Shown here: positions 7,825 through 17,757 of the stretch, one piece after another
How positions within the stretch are numbered: the first letter of the stretch is position 1
How the letters are laid out: each line of letters begins with the position of its first letter
DNA from: Lysobacter sp.
GTDB taxonomy: Bacteria; Pseudomonadota; Gammaproteobacteria; Xanthomonadales; Xanthomonadaceae
Reading direction: 5' to 3'
NCBI GenBank assembly: GCA_019634715.1
Contig: JAHCAU010000009.1
Location: forward strand, 124,001 to 188,000
DNA: 64,000 bases
The notes under the pieces: model-generated
Databases searched by the model: none
Seen by the model: only the letters and a program-made list of their open reading frames with translations
What the model was told of the DNA's origin: nothing
Translations under genes and position numbers: made by a program

Positions 7825-8862
7825 TTAGAAACCGGCAAGCTCTTCGGGGCTGACGATCGGTGTCGCTGCAGCGCCAATGAGACTTTTTAGCTCTTCGATG
7901 TGAGGCGTCCATTCTTCAAGACTGATGAAGAAGTGGTTCGAAAGGATTGCAGATAGTCGATTGATCTGCTCACTCCCAGGGGGCGGTGCTGCGGGGTCTC
8001 GAGCGCCCCAAATAAGGAGATCTGGACTGATAGGCAAAAAGATCTGATCGAGGATGACATGCTCATCGACGTTCCCCAAGGCCAAGCGAGGTCGCGAGTG
8101 ATTGTCTAAGGCGGCGACTGCGCAATCGCCAAGAGCAAATGATTCCTCAGCCCTCCCAACCAGCGCGTACTTGAAATCACTAAAGAGCGCACCTCTTTTC
8201 TCCAGTCCGCTTACATCAGTAAAAAACCGAGACAGGGCATCAGTCGCAATCGTTGCTGCTTGTAGCTCAAGATTATTGAAGGCAAGATGTGAAATATCAT
8301 TAAATTCCGCCAGAAGCTTGGGCTTGCTCCCCTCAAGCTCCCTCTTTATCTGCGGCTTAATTAAGGCCTTCATGGCTGCCCGTCTATTTCTGTCAACTTT
8401 ACTGTGGTCTCGCAGCTGCTTGTCCACCTGCGCGTCTATCCATGCCTCATCTTTAATCTGTTTGTCGAGCGCCTCTAAAGCCCAAGCTTGTTCGGCCGCC
8501 TTCTTTCTTAAAGCGCTGATCATTGCCGGCGCAAGCTCTGACATCGCGTTTCGCATCTTGAGCGTACGAATTGACAACGCACCGAAAAGCATGGCGATCT
8601 CACTACTTGGAGGCAATTCCTTGGTGCGGATTGTGCGATCCAAAATGCCTCCAAGAACCGTCTCAGATGCTGTAATGTTGTCGTCCGCGCGGGTGTCTTC
8701 GGTCGTTGAGTAAAAATCACGGATCGCCCCAACTCCGGCAGTGCTTGGGCTATACCTCAATCGTTGCTCGTGAACATGCACGTAGAAGTTGTCCTTTACA
8801 GCGCGATGACTGAAAGGCCGCTGCAAGAACTTAGGCAAGTAATGCTGCTTCCGGCCACTCAT
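7825..8862 (-). CDS. DUF4238 family protein, first gene of cassette array 1
   Basis: 345 residues. The N-terminus SGRKQHYLPKFLQRPFS is the hallmark of DUF4238 proteins (HYxPxFLLRxF), and NFYVHVHEQRLRYSP and VGAIRDFYSTTEDTRADDN continue the pattern. The middle is charged and helical (QIKDEAWIDAQVDKQLRDHSK). DUF4238 proteins are scattered, often on mobile DNA; their activity is unproven, although the conserved HY...H/N residues suggest a nuclease-like or hydrolase role. The ATG at 8860-8862 was chosen because the family motif starts two residues later. AT-richer than neighbours. It is preceded directly by the leader repeat at 8878-9140. Confidence 0.75.
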   Translation of the reverse strand: MSGRKQHYLPKFLQRPFSHRAVKDNFYVHVHEQRLRYSPSTAGVGAIRDFYSTTEDTRADDNITASETVLGGILDRTIRTKELPPSSEIAMLFGALSIRTLKMRNAMSELAPAMISALRKKAAEQAWALEALDKQIKDEAWIDAQVDKQLRDHSKVDRNRRAAMKALIKPQIKRELEGSKPKLLAEFNDISHLAFNNLELQAATIATDALSRFFTDVSGLEKRGALFSDFKYALVGRAEESFALGDCAVAALDNHSRPRLALGNVDEHVILDQIFLPISPDLLIWGARDPAAPPPGSEQINRLSAILSNHFFISLEEWTPHIEELKSLIGAAATPIVSPEELAGF

Positions 8863-8877
8863 GTGTCGCGCCCTAAC

Positions 8878-9140
8878 CCTACTTAGACAGCGAATTGACG
8901 CACAACACCGTGCCGCATAGCAAGCACACAGGCAGCGCCACGCATCTAACAAAGCTAAATGGATAAGCGCACCTGCGAATCCCTAGTGATCGACTGGTGA
9001 TTTCTTATACGGCAACCAGTCTGCATAACATCGATCAACCACCCGTCATACAACCTATCAGATCCAACCGGTCTACCCGCTCTGCGAACGCTGCCGCAGT
9101 TGCAAGCTGGGTCCCTGCTTCCGCAGGGATGACGTGGCGG
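8878..9140 (-). repeat. Leader repeat, copy 1, upstream of cassette array 1
   Basis: This 263-bp stretch aligns with 20171-20445 in the same orientation. Shared blocks (minus strand) are GGGATGACG-side hairpin CCCTGCGGAAGCAGGG (9113-9128), GGTTGGATCTGA, GTTATGCAG, AAGAAAT, GTGCTTGCTAT and CGGTGTT(G/A)TGCGTCAATT. Both copies end just upstream of the first gene of a cassette array, 16 bp from the DUF4238 ATG here. It contains no gene. A TTTGTTAGATGC stretch at about 8942-8953 fits an attC/attI R' box. I infer a promoter and/or attachment leader; promoter activity is not demonstrated. Confidence 0.7.
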
Positions 9141-9192
9141 AGAGGCTCCGCGCAAGCCGCGTGTCCGCGCAGATCGGCCCCTCCTCACCCCC

Positions 9193-11358
9193 TCACCCCA
9201 CCAACCCCCGCAACTCCCGCTCCAGAAACAACCCCAACTCTGCCGGATCGAACTGCCGTTCGAACAGGGGCACGGCGAAGCGGTAGCGGTCGCCGTCCTG
9301 GCGGAGGACCCAGGCGAGGCGGAGGCGGGCGAGGGATTGGCGGAGGGTTTCGATGTCGATGTGGGCGCCGTGGGCGTCGAGCAGTTCGAGGAGGTCGGCG
9401 ACGCGCTGCGTGCCGGTGCTGGCGATGCGGTAGACGATGATGCGGTCGAGGCGCGAGGCGGCGTCGTCCTGAGTGAGGCGCGCCCAGCCGGCGAGTGCGT
9501 CCTGCGCGGCCTGCGAGGCGAGCGCGGCCTGCACGTGTTCGTGGCGGATGCGGGCGGTGCCGGGCGGGAGTGCCTGCAGGCATTCCTGGCAGAGGATGGC
9601 GACGAGGTTGGCGCGTTCGCCGCTGGCTTCGACCACGGCGTCGACGAGTGCAGGCGTCTGGAAGGCGATGCCGAGGCGTTCCAGCGGCTGCGTGGCGAGC
9701 GAGCGACAGGCGGCGGTTTCCAGCCCGCCGATCGTGATGACTTCGCCGAAGTTGCGCAGCGGCGACTGGTAATCCTGCGTGGCGGCCTGGTAGACATCCC
9801 AGAAGCCGGCGAGCATGAAGTGGCAGCGGCCTTCCTCGCTGAGCGCGCGCAGGCGCGCGAGTTCGGGGTACTGGTGCGCGGCGTCGTGGCGCAGGAACAG
9901 GTCGGCTTCGTCGATGAGCAGCAGCAGCGCGCGGCCGTCGGACTGCGCGGCGAGCGCGGACAGCGCGACATCGAGGTCGGTGTCGGCGCCGAGCCCCGCC
10001 TCGCTGGCGACGCGCGGCGCGAGGCGATGATCGCGTAGCGCGAGATAGAGGCAGCGCACGCGCGGATGCGCTTCGAACTGGCGCTGGATCGCCTTCATCA
10101 GGCTGGTCTTGCCGAGCTGGCGACCGCCGACCAGCACGTAGTTGCCAGGCTCGCGATTCACCACCTGGGCGAGCAACTGCGCGCGGCCGAAGAACGACGA
10201 AGGCCGCGAGACGCCGCCACGCGTCTGGTACGGCGAGATGCGGGTGACCTGCAGTTGTCGGGCCATCGCGCGCACCAGCGCGTCGACCGGCTCGGCGGCG
10301 AGCAGCCAGCGCGTCTGCGCGCGACGGTCCAGCGCGACGAGCAGATTCGCCGGGTCGCGACAGGCGGGCATGAGATGGCGGTCGGCCTCGATGGACGGAC
10401 TGAGCACCAGCAGCACGTCCTGGCCGGTGCGCAGTTCGCGCAGTGCGCGCACGATCTCGGCCGGCGTGCGCGCGGGATCGGGCACGTACAGCAGGCAGCG
10501 CGCGAGATTCACCGGCAGTTCGTCGGGCATGCGCCATTCGAACAGTTCGCCGGGCAACGCCCAGTCGGTGTTGCGGCGCGATTGCGCACCGATCGCGAGC
10601 GCGAGGATCTCGGCTTTCTGCACCGGCGATGCGCGGTCGAAGCCCAACGCCTGTCGCCACGCATCGGATTCGACGCTGGCGGCACGCAGCAGCGCATCGC
10701 GCTGGCGCAGCCAGCCGAGCGCCTGGTCGAGCGCGGGCAGGTCGTCCAGCGGCAGGTCGAGCAGGCGCGCGGGGTCGCGCTGCAGCGGCATCAGCATCGG
10801 GTTGCGATGGAACAGCCACGCGGCCATCGCGATCACCGCCAACAGCAGCACCGACAGAAGGCCCAGCAACCAGGCTGTGAGCCCCCAGCCAGCGGGCCGC
10901 TGACAGTTCACCGGCAGCAGGCGCGTCGGCAGCACGCTGGCGCGCGCGTCGCAGCCCCATTGCCGGGTGCGCGGGTCGTAGCGATAGCGGATGACTTCGC
11001 CCTGCATGCCGGCGCGCGCGGGAAAGGCCTCGGAGGTCGTGACCTTCAGCGTCCATGGCTCGGACACGTCGAAGGCGAAGTAGCCCTCGCCGCCCGGCAG
11101 TTCGTCCAGCGGCAGCGACGACGGCCACTCGCCGTCGTCGGCGATCATGCTGCTGAGCACGGTGCGCGCGTAGGCGGTTTCGTTCCAGCCCTGCCCCACC
11201 GAGGCCAGCAGGGTGGGATCGAAACGGAACAGCACGCGCGTCACCGGGTTCCACTGCGGCACGACCACGGCGCTGCCGACGAACAACACGGCCAGCGCGA
11301 CCAGCAGCAGGCGCGGCCAGCCGAGCGCGCGCCATTGCCGGGCCAGCAGCGAGGTCAC
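9193..11358 (-). CDS. Membrane-anchored P-loop ATPase with pilin-like outer domain
   Basis: 721 residues. A membrane helix at 15-35, an exported domain at about 36-157, a second helix at 158-183, then a large cytoplasmic part. The exported domain contains VIRYRYDPRTRQWGCDA and a later LPVNC, a W-x-C...LP-x-x-C pattern like the disulfide loop at the end of type IV pilins (inference). The ATPase part opens with SFFGRAQLLAQVV, then Walker A GGRQLGKTS (411-419) and Walker B LLLIDEADLF (about 479-488), as in AAA_35/STAND-type NTPases. The C-terminus resembles a winged helix (RVADLLELLD...LARLRLAWVLRQDG). The start is GTG at 11356-11358, overlapping the upstream stop in GTGA, so translation is coupled to the HTH partner. 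Probably senses something outside the inner membrane and signals inward. Confidence 0.75.
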   Translation of the reverse strand: MTSLLARQWRALGWPRLLLVALAVLFVGSAVVVPQWNPVTRVLFRFDPTLLASVGQGWNETAYARTVLSSMIADDGEWPSSLPLDELPGGEGYFAFDVSEPWTLKVTTSEAFPARAGMQGEVIRYRYDPRTRQWGCDARASVLPTRLLPVNCQRPAGWGLTAWLLGLLSVLLLAVIAMAAWLFHRNPMLMPLQRDPARLLDLPLDDLPALDQALGWLRQRDALLRAASVESDAWRQALGFDRASPVQKAEILALAIGAQSRRNTDWALPGELFEWRMPDELPVNLARCLLYVPDPARTPAEIVRALRELRTGQDVLLVLSPSIEADRHLMPACRDPANLLVALDRRAQTRWLLAAEPVDALVRAMARQLQVTRISPYQTRGGVSRPSSFFGRAQLLAQVVNREPGNYVLVGGRQLGKTSLMKAIQRQFEAHPRVRCLYLALRDHRLAPRVASEAGLGADTDLDVALSALAAQSDGRALLLLIDEADLFLRHDAAHQYPELARLRALSEEGRCHFMLAGFWDVYQAATQDYQSPLRNFGEVITIGGLETAACRSLATQPLERLGIAFQTPALVDAVVEASGERANLVAILCQECLQALPPGTARIRHEHVQAALASQAAQDALAGWARLTQDDAASRLDRIIVYRIASTGTQRVADLLELLDAHGAHIDIETLRQSLARLRLAWVLRQDGDRYRFAVPLFERQFDPAELGLFLERELRGLVG

Positions 11359-12557
11359 GCGTCCACCAGCACGCTGCGCGCGGCGGCGCGCACGGCCTCG
11401 CAGCGCCAGGCCAGCCAGCGGCCGTCGGCCTCGTCGCGCGGCGCGAGCAGGTTCGACCAGTAGAGACGACGCAGCAGCGGATCGATGAGATACGGACGGG
11501 CGCGGCCGAGGCGCTCCGTGTCGAGCAGCGACTGCAGGCGCGTGCGGTCGTCGGCGCGTTCGACCAGCGGCAGCAGCGCCTGCCAGAGCAGCGGGTGTTC
11601 GGCGAGTCGCGTCATCGCGGCGGCATCGTCGATGCCGAGCTCGCTGCGCAGCAGGCGATGCGCGGCGTCGAGCAGCGCAGGATGGCCGCCGCTCAGGCGC
11701 AGCAGCCGCGAGGCGGCGGCGTCGTCGATGGCATCGCCGCCGTCATTGCGGAGCAGTGCGCGCAGCGTGGCGGCGTCCATCTCCGGCCAGACCTGCACAT
11801 CGGCGATGTTGAGCAGCGACAGTTCCCCGCCCTGGTATTTCAGGTCGGCCAGCGCTTCTCCGCCGCACAGCAGCAAGTGCAGGCGACCGCTGTGGGTTTC
11901 GCTGAGGCTGCGCAGCACGCCGGCCAGGGTTTCGCGCAGCGCGGGGTCGCCCTGCTCGAAGCGGCTGACGAGGCAGAACACGCGTTCCCCCTCGGCGAGA
12001 CGACGACGCAGCGCGGCTTCGAAGGCATGATCGGAATCGACATCGGCCAGGCCGCACTGCTCGCCGATGGCGCGGAAGTATTCGGCCGGCTCGACGGCGA
12101 GGCTGTAGGGCGGCTGCAGGTGCAGCACCGATGTCGCGCCGAAGCGGCGTGCGGCTTCGGCGATGAAGGCATCGCGAAACGGCGGCTGGCCCCAGTGCGC
12201 CTGGCTGAGCAGCATGAGGATGGGATACGGCATCAACCGGTCCATGCGCTCGAAGACATTGCGCACCGTCGCGGCGAACGGGCCTTCGGCCACGGCTTGC
12301 TGCGCGGGATATTCCGGCTCGAAGCCGGCGGCGTCGAGCAGCGCATTGGTCTCGGCTTCGGTCAGACGCAGGTAGGCGGCGCAGGCGACGACGCGGTCGC
12401 GATGCTTGCCGCTGGGCATGGCGTCGCCGTTGCGCCAGTTGTTGACCGATTCGCGGCTCATGCCGATCTCGGTGGCGACCGAGCCGGCGCTGGCGCGGAT
12501 GCGGCGCATGTGGGCAGACAGGAGTTGCGAGAAGCGCTGGTTGGACGGGCTGGGCAT
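11355..12557 (-). CDS. HTH protein with degenerate AAA-type domain
   Basis: 400 residues from MPSPSNQRFSQLLSAHMRRI. Residues about 7-60 form an XRE-like helix-turn-helix (GSVATEIGMSRESVNNWRNG). The region after residue 95 has the layout of an ORC/STAND ATPase, but where a Walker A loop is expected the sequence is ILMLLSQAHWGQPPFRDAF, with no GxxGK[ST], and the Walker B position reads RVFCLVSRFEQGDP without the DE pair. It is therefore probably unable to hydrolyse ATP. Later segments match the lid and winged-helix region (LLRLSGGHPALLDAAHRLL). It overlaps the downstream ATPase gene by four bases. I infer a DNA-binding partner of that ATPase. An ATG 23 codons upstream (12626) is possible. Confidence 0.7.
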   Translation of the reverse strand: MPSPSNQRFSQLLSAHMRRIRASAGSVATEIGMSRESVNNWRNGDAMPSGKHRDRVVACAAYLRLTEAETNALLDAAGFEPEYPAQQAVAEGPFAATVRNVFERMDRLMPYPILMLLSQAHWGQPPFRDAFIAEAARRFGATSVLHLQPPYSLAVEPAEYFRAIGEQCGLADVDSDHAFEAALRRRLAEGERVFCLVSRFEQGDPALRETLAGVLRSLSETHSGRLHLLLCGGEALADLKYQGGELSLLNIADVQVWPEMDAATLRALLRNDGGDAIDDAAASRLLRLSGGHPALLDAAHRLLRSELGIDDAAAMTRLAEHPLLWQALLPLVERADDRTRLQSLLDTERLGRARPYLIDPLLRRLYWSNLLAPRDEADGRWLAWRCEAVRAAARSVLVDA

Positions 12558-12641
12558 GCCGGCGTGGACGACTGGACAGCCGTCCACGCTAGCGCCCGTG
12601 CCGGCGGTGTCAACCCGTGCAGGCATCGCGGCGTCTCCGGG

Positions 12642-13361
12642 TCAGAAGATGATCCGCAGCGCGAGCAGCCAGACCGCGCACAGGCCGGCGTACTTCAGGC
12701 CGAGCACGACCGGGCTCGGCGGCGCATACGGCCCGGACTGCAGGATGTGCAGGCGCTGCGGTGCCTTGAGCCGGCTGTACAGCACCAGCCCGGCCAGCAG
12801 CACCAGGATGCCGCCGATCACGCTCACACCGGTCGGCCCGAGCAGGTCGAGCACGCCGACGAAGAGCTTCTTCATGCCCTTGCGGCGGCCTTCGTACTCG
12901 ATCTCGCCGGCCGCGCGCACCGCGATGGCGGCGCTGCGCGCCATCAGCGTGCCCAGGGTGAAGATGGTGATCGCCACCAGCGAACCGAAGGCCGCGCGCC
13001 AGCGGCTGAAGTGGGTTTCGTGCGCGGCGAACTGGTCGGCCAGGCGCTCGCGCAGATGCGTGTAGATGCGCTCGCGCAGGCCGGGCGTCTCGATGAAGAC
13101 CGACACCACGCTGTCGTCCTTGCCGTCGCGATGGTGGAACTCGATGTCGGTCTCGTGCTCGTTGTACTGCACGCGGGTCATCGCGCGGAACGCGACGTGC
13201 TTCGCGTCCTTGCCAAAGACCATCGCCGGCGAGCGGCCCGATTCCAGCGCGTCGACCGCCTGTGCGGCAGCCTCTTTCGTCATCTTGTCGGCGTAAACGG
13301 CTTCATCGGTGACGACGATCAGCTGCACGCTGCCGTCCTGCGTATCGATCCAGTGCTGCAT
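12642..13361 (-). CDS. Membrane protein of unknown function, linked to the ATPase pair
   Basis: 239 residues. The first ~115 residues are soluble (SVQLIVVTDEAVYADKM, HVAFRAMTRVQYNEHETDIEF), a beta-rich pattern similar to a PH-like domain. Three hydrophobic segments follow (FGSLVAITIFTLGTLMARS; GPTGVSVIGGILVLLAGLVLY; VLGLKYAGLCAVWLLALRII). No family recognised. It lies 84 bp upstream of the chosen start of the HTH gene in the same direction and may belong to the same module. Confidence 0.6.
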   Translation of the reverse strand: MQHWIDTQDGSVQLIVVTDEAVYADKMTKEAAAQAVDALESGRSPAMVFGKDAKHVAFRAMTRVQYNEHETDIEFHHRDGKDDSVVSVFIETPGLRERIYTHLRERLADQFAAHETHFSRWRAAFGSLVAITIFTLGTLMARSAAIAVRAAGEIEYEGRRKGMKKLFVGVLDLLGPTGVSVIGGILVLLAGLVLYSRLKAPQRLHILQSGPYAPPSPVVLGLKYAGLCAVWLLALRIIF

Positions 13362-13485
13362 GGGGTTCCCCTGGTGGCTGCGGGCGACATCGCCCGTACC
13401 GCCAGTCTCGGGGCAGCCCCTCGAACGCTGAATCGGGAAAGCGTCAGTCCCGCCGGGGTGGGGGTTGACGATCTGTCAGGTGGCG

Positions 13486-13514
13486 GATGGCCCGGACGCG
13501 AGGTCCGGGCCATC
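13486..13514 (-). terminator. Hairpin terminator after the S8 protease gene
   Basis: GATGGCCCGGAC at 13486-13497 pairs perfectly with 13503-13514 across a five-base loop, 35 bp after the protease stop codon. There is no long T-tract, so termination is inferred from position and stem strength. Confidence 0.5.
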
Positions 13515-13548
13515 GTGCTGCGCGCCTGCACGTATCGCAGGATTCGAC

Positions 13549-15156
<1,608 letters not shown>

Positions 15157-15488
15157 TCGCTGTTCCTCCTGGAAGTGTGGGATGCGGCCGCATCGTTGCG
15201 GCGGCACGAAGGCTCCTGCCTGTCCGGGCCCGGCACTGCTCGGACGCGCGCGGAGCCCGGACCTCCTGTCCGGTGCGTGTCGCGGCGCGGGGCGCCCGGC
15301 GCCCGCGCGATGCGGGCCACCCGGTCGTCGGTGGAGCTTCCTCGACACTAGCCAGCAGATATGTCAGCCAGTGAAACTTCCTGTGGAGATGTCGTGATCT
15401 GCTGCGGGCGTCACATGCGGGGCGTGCGGAAGTACGCGAAACATGCCATGCCGCCTATCGTGCGCAGGCGCAGACGACTCAATACCCG

Positions 15489-15645
15489 CAATAGGATGCG
15501 GTTCACCGCATCGGCTTTTCGTAGGGGCATAAGCCGGAGGCGCCATGCGCCGCGATAGCTTGCAGATTCCGGGCATCTCAAAGAAGGTGCATGACGCTTC
15601 GCTCATGCACCCTACAACAGCTATGCGCCTTACGGTCTTATCAGG
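15489..15645. repeat. REPIN copy 2 with adjacent 35-bp repeat
   Basis: 15489-15523 (CAATAGGATGCGGTTCACC...TTTTCGTA) recurs at 17161-17195 with three mismatches. Directly after it, 15522-15617 is an inverted pair of GTAG-headed REP units matching the units at 7016-7113 and 17645-17757: GGCATAAGCC...GCGCCATGCGCC and GGTGCATGACGCTTCGCTC...GCACCCTAC. The 25-bp tail TATGCGCCTTACGGTCTTAT also matches copy 1. This copy is not next to a cassette gene but downstream of the secreted protein gene ending at 15718. Confidence 0.75.
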
Positions 15646-15655
15646 GTCATTTCAT

Positions 15656-15684
15656 CCCGGGTGCGCGCCAAGCGCGCACCCGGG
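15656..15684. terminator. Perfect 13-bp hairpin downstream of secreted protein gene
   Basis: CCCGGGTGCGCGC (15656-15668) pairs perfectly with 15672-15684 across a three-base CAA loop. It lies 34 bp past the stop codon of the minus-strand gene at 15718-16767. There is no clear T-tract; terminator function is inferred. The rest of the gene-free stretch 15157-15717 holds the REPIN and the protease upstream region. Confidence 0.5.
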
Positions 15685-15717
15685 ACTACCCGCATCATCG
15701 GCAAGATTCTGGAAAAC

Positions 15718-16767
15718 TTATTTTCCAGGAGTTCTGCAGCACTTCACATGAGCGGTCAAAGGACGCACGCCGGACGGATTCCAGAACTGGCAAACATGCT
15801 GCGTATCCGTACTGTAACTGCCAAACAGATAAGCCCATGCCGCAGTGTTTTCTGAACGACAGCCACCAGAAGCAGCTGTAAATCCTGCCGGACACACAGG
15901 ACTGCTGATTGTGGCGACACCTGCACTGGCATTATTGACTGCACTCACAAGCACTTGGCACGACAGCGCCGTCGCCTCCGGCTCCCGGAAATACCCCACG
16001 ATATCCGCGACCAGATGCGTCTGCGCGAAACTGTAGACGCTGAACTCGTAAGCGGCCGCGCTTTGGTCGAGGCGAACGATGGCGAGACCATTGCGGATGT
16101 CGCCTGCGGCGTAGTTGATGGTGGCCGCAGTGGGCTGGCTGGCAAGATACGGGAAAGCGGTGATGTAGCCGGCGGCGTTCGGGTTGACCACGGTGATGTT
16201 CAAGGCCGCCGCTGCGAACGAGCCTTTGTCGCCGACGCCGCAGTTGCTGGTGTCGCCGCCCTGCGGTGCGAAGCGGACCACGTCGGTCAGGTCGAAATCG
16301 CGGAAACTGTTCGCCGGAATGGGGCCGCCGGCCACGCGGGTATCGAGAATCCGGCACGGCGTCACCGGCACGTAGACCAGATCGCGGTCGATGTCGCCCA
16401 ATGCCTTGCCCCCTGTTGCGGACCTCGGCGGAGGCGATCCGGCCGGCGACGCTGCGGCCAGCAGCGCATCGTTCATGCCGGCGAAACTTCGTGCTTCCGC
16501 CGCCCTGCGCAGTGCCGGCAAAGGCGCCTTCGCAAAGACATCTCCCATCGAATCGGCCCAGCGCCGCACATCGCTGCGATACGCCTCCTGCACATGACTG
16601 CCCCACTTCGCGACGATGCGATACACCCACTGCGCGCGTTCGGATCGCGGCTGGCCGTTGCGATCGAGCTGCACCGGATCGCGCGCCGACGCTGGCGCGG
16701 CCAACATGACAGCCAGCATCAGCACCGTGGCGACGCGTCGCGTGAACTTCGAGACTTCCCCCTGCAT
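15718..16767 (-). CDS. Secreted protein with VTPCRILDTR domain
   Basis: 349 residues starting MQGEVSKFTRRVATVLMLAVML, with a signal peptide ending APASA. The central ~130 residues contain VYVPVTPCRILDTR, FAAAALNITVVNPNAAGYITAFP, TINYAAGDIRNGLAIVRL and THLVADIVGYF. This beta-rich module recurs in secreted proteins of soil bacteria and is usually annotated hypothetical. The C-terminal ~60 residues are cysteine-rich (CQVLV, SSPVCPAG, SGGCRSEN, QHVCQFW, KCCRTPG). AGGAGG precedes the ATG at 16765-16767. Function unknown; probably cell-surface or extracellular. Confidence 0.75.
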   Translation of the reverse strand: MQGEVSKFTRRVATVLMLAVMLAAPASARDPVQLDRNGQPRSERAQWVYRIVAKWGSHVQEAYRSDVRRWADSMGDVFAKAPLPALRRAAEARSFAGMNDALLAAASPAGSPPPRSATGGKALGDIDRDLVYVPVTPCRILDTRVAGGPIPANSFRDFDLTDVVRFAPQGGDTSNCGVGDKGSFAAAALNITVVNPNAAGYITAFPYLASQPTAATINYAAGDIRNGLAIVRLDQSAAAYEFSVYSFAQTHLVADIVGYFREPEATALSCQVLVSAVNNASAGVATISSPVCPAGFTAASGGCRSENTAAWAYLFGSYSTDTQHVCQFWNPSGVRPLTAHVKCCRTPGK

Positions 16768-17272
16768 CTTGACCTCCTGTCTGGACGGTATGAAGTCCGC
16801 CCGCTTCCTCCCTGAAGCGTCGCGGACAGCGTATCGCCGGCCGGCGGTGCGCGTGTCGTGAAGATGACATGCACCTCCCTGTGCAGCCCCGGCTCCGAAC
16901 GCGAACCACGCCACGGAGCACGGCGGAGCGTAGAGGCGATCCGACGACTTCGCAATCGATCACGCGATCCGATCGACCATGGCAGGGCATGACATGTCAA
17001 TCGATCGGATTTCTCTATCGCTCAAGCTTGGCATTGAATTCGTGTGGAGACCCACTACTGCCCGGTTAAGGCTGGGTCCCGGCCTGCGCCGAGAAGACGG
17101 TGAAAGATTACCGATGGCGGTGAATCCATCGTGCCTCACGCGCAAACGAGCCAATGCCTGCAATAGGATGCGGTTCACCACACCGGCTTTTCGTACCGCG
17201 GCTATCAAAGCGGTGCGCCGGGTAAAGCCCATGGAAATCCGGGCGCGGGAATGACCCGCGCCCGGCGAGGCA
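16768..17272. other. Gene-free stretch with decayed repeats
   Basis: No gene recognised. It holds the upstream region of the secreted protein gene, a CTGGGTCCCGGCCTGCGCC stretch (17072-17090) resembling the outer hairpin of the leader repeats, the second copy of the 35-bp repeat (17161-17195), and directly after it CTATCAAAGCGGTGCGC, which looks like a REPIN remnant with its middle deleted. Confidence 0.5.
17239..17265. terminator. 11-bp perfect hairpin after the 62-residue ORF
   Basis: CCGGGCGCGGG (17239-17249) pairs with CCCGCGCCCGG (17255-17265) across a five-base loop, eight bases beyond the stop of the minus-strand gene at 17273-17461. Probable transcription terminator. Confidence 0.55.
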
Positions 17273-17461
17273 TCACGCGGTGGCGCCGTCCATCGGCACC
17301 AGCTGGTTGTCTTCATCGTACTGCAGGCCGCAGACCATCGCGGCCATGCCGCGCAGCGCGGCTTGCGGGCTGGCGCCGCTGGCTTCGCACAGGGCGATGA
17401 ACTGGGGCGGGACTTCGACGAGCAGGACATTGGATGGCTGAAACTTCTTGGGCTGGGACAT
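17273..17461 (-). CDS. Small conserved-looking protein, unknown
   Basis: 62 residues: MSQPKKFQPSNVLLVEVPPQ, then FIALCEASGASPQAALRGM and AAMVCGLQYDEDNQLVPMD. The helical, amphipathic middle and the terminator directly after it support a real gene. No family recognised, although the short basic N-terminus and following helices resemble small antitoxin-like or regulator-like proteins. Its upstream region merges into the array-end repeat at 17501. Confidence 0.55.
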   Translation of the reverse strand: MSQPKKFQPSNVLLVEVPPQFIALCEASGASPQAALRGMAAMVCGLQYDEDNQLVPMDGATA

Positions 17462-17500
17462 GACGGCACTCCGTTTCGCCCGACGCCCGACGTGGGCGCC

Positions 17501-17757
17501 GTTGGCGAATCCAATCCGCATCGCGCGCAGGCGCGTCAAGGTTTGCGCAGCAACTCGCCTCGACCTTGACGCGCCGAGCACGATGCGACACTGGGACGAC
17601 AACGGTGGGCACCCACCACACACCATCCGCGCAGTCTATTGACTTTCGTAGGGCTAATGAGCCGAAGGCGTCATGCGCCGCGATGACATGCAGATATCAG
17701 GCGCATCAAAGACGGTGCACGACACTTCGCATACTCACCTTGCAGCCTTACATTCAT
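17501..17757. repeat. Array-end repeat, copy 2: 13-bp stem-loop plus REPIN
   Basis: Same order as 6872-7140. The 13-bp stem GGCGCGTCAAGGT is at 17530-17542 with its complement at 17563-17575, and the 20-nt loop differs from copy 1 at only two positions. The REPIN part runs from GTAGGGCTAATGAGCC at about 17648 to the end; its distal unit is more degenerate (GGTGCACGACACTTCGCATA). It touches the stop codon of the last cassette gene of array 2 (17754). Confidence 0.75.

Noticed and set aside
8878..9140. Leader repeat considered as an insertion sequence end
   Set aside because: No transposase frame, no terminal inverted repeat pair or target duplication seen; left as a repeat of unknown nature.
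17040..17500. tRNA or attachment site at the accessory/core boundary
   Set aside because: No cloverleaf or CCA-ended acceptor stem could be drawn; hairpins there are REP-like or terminator-like.
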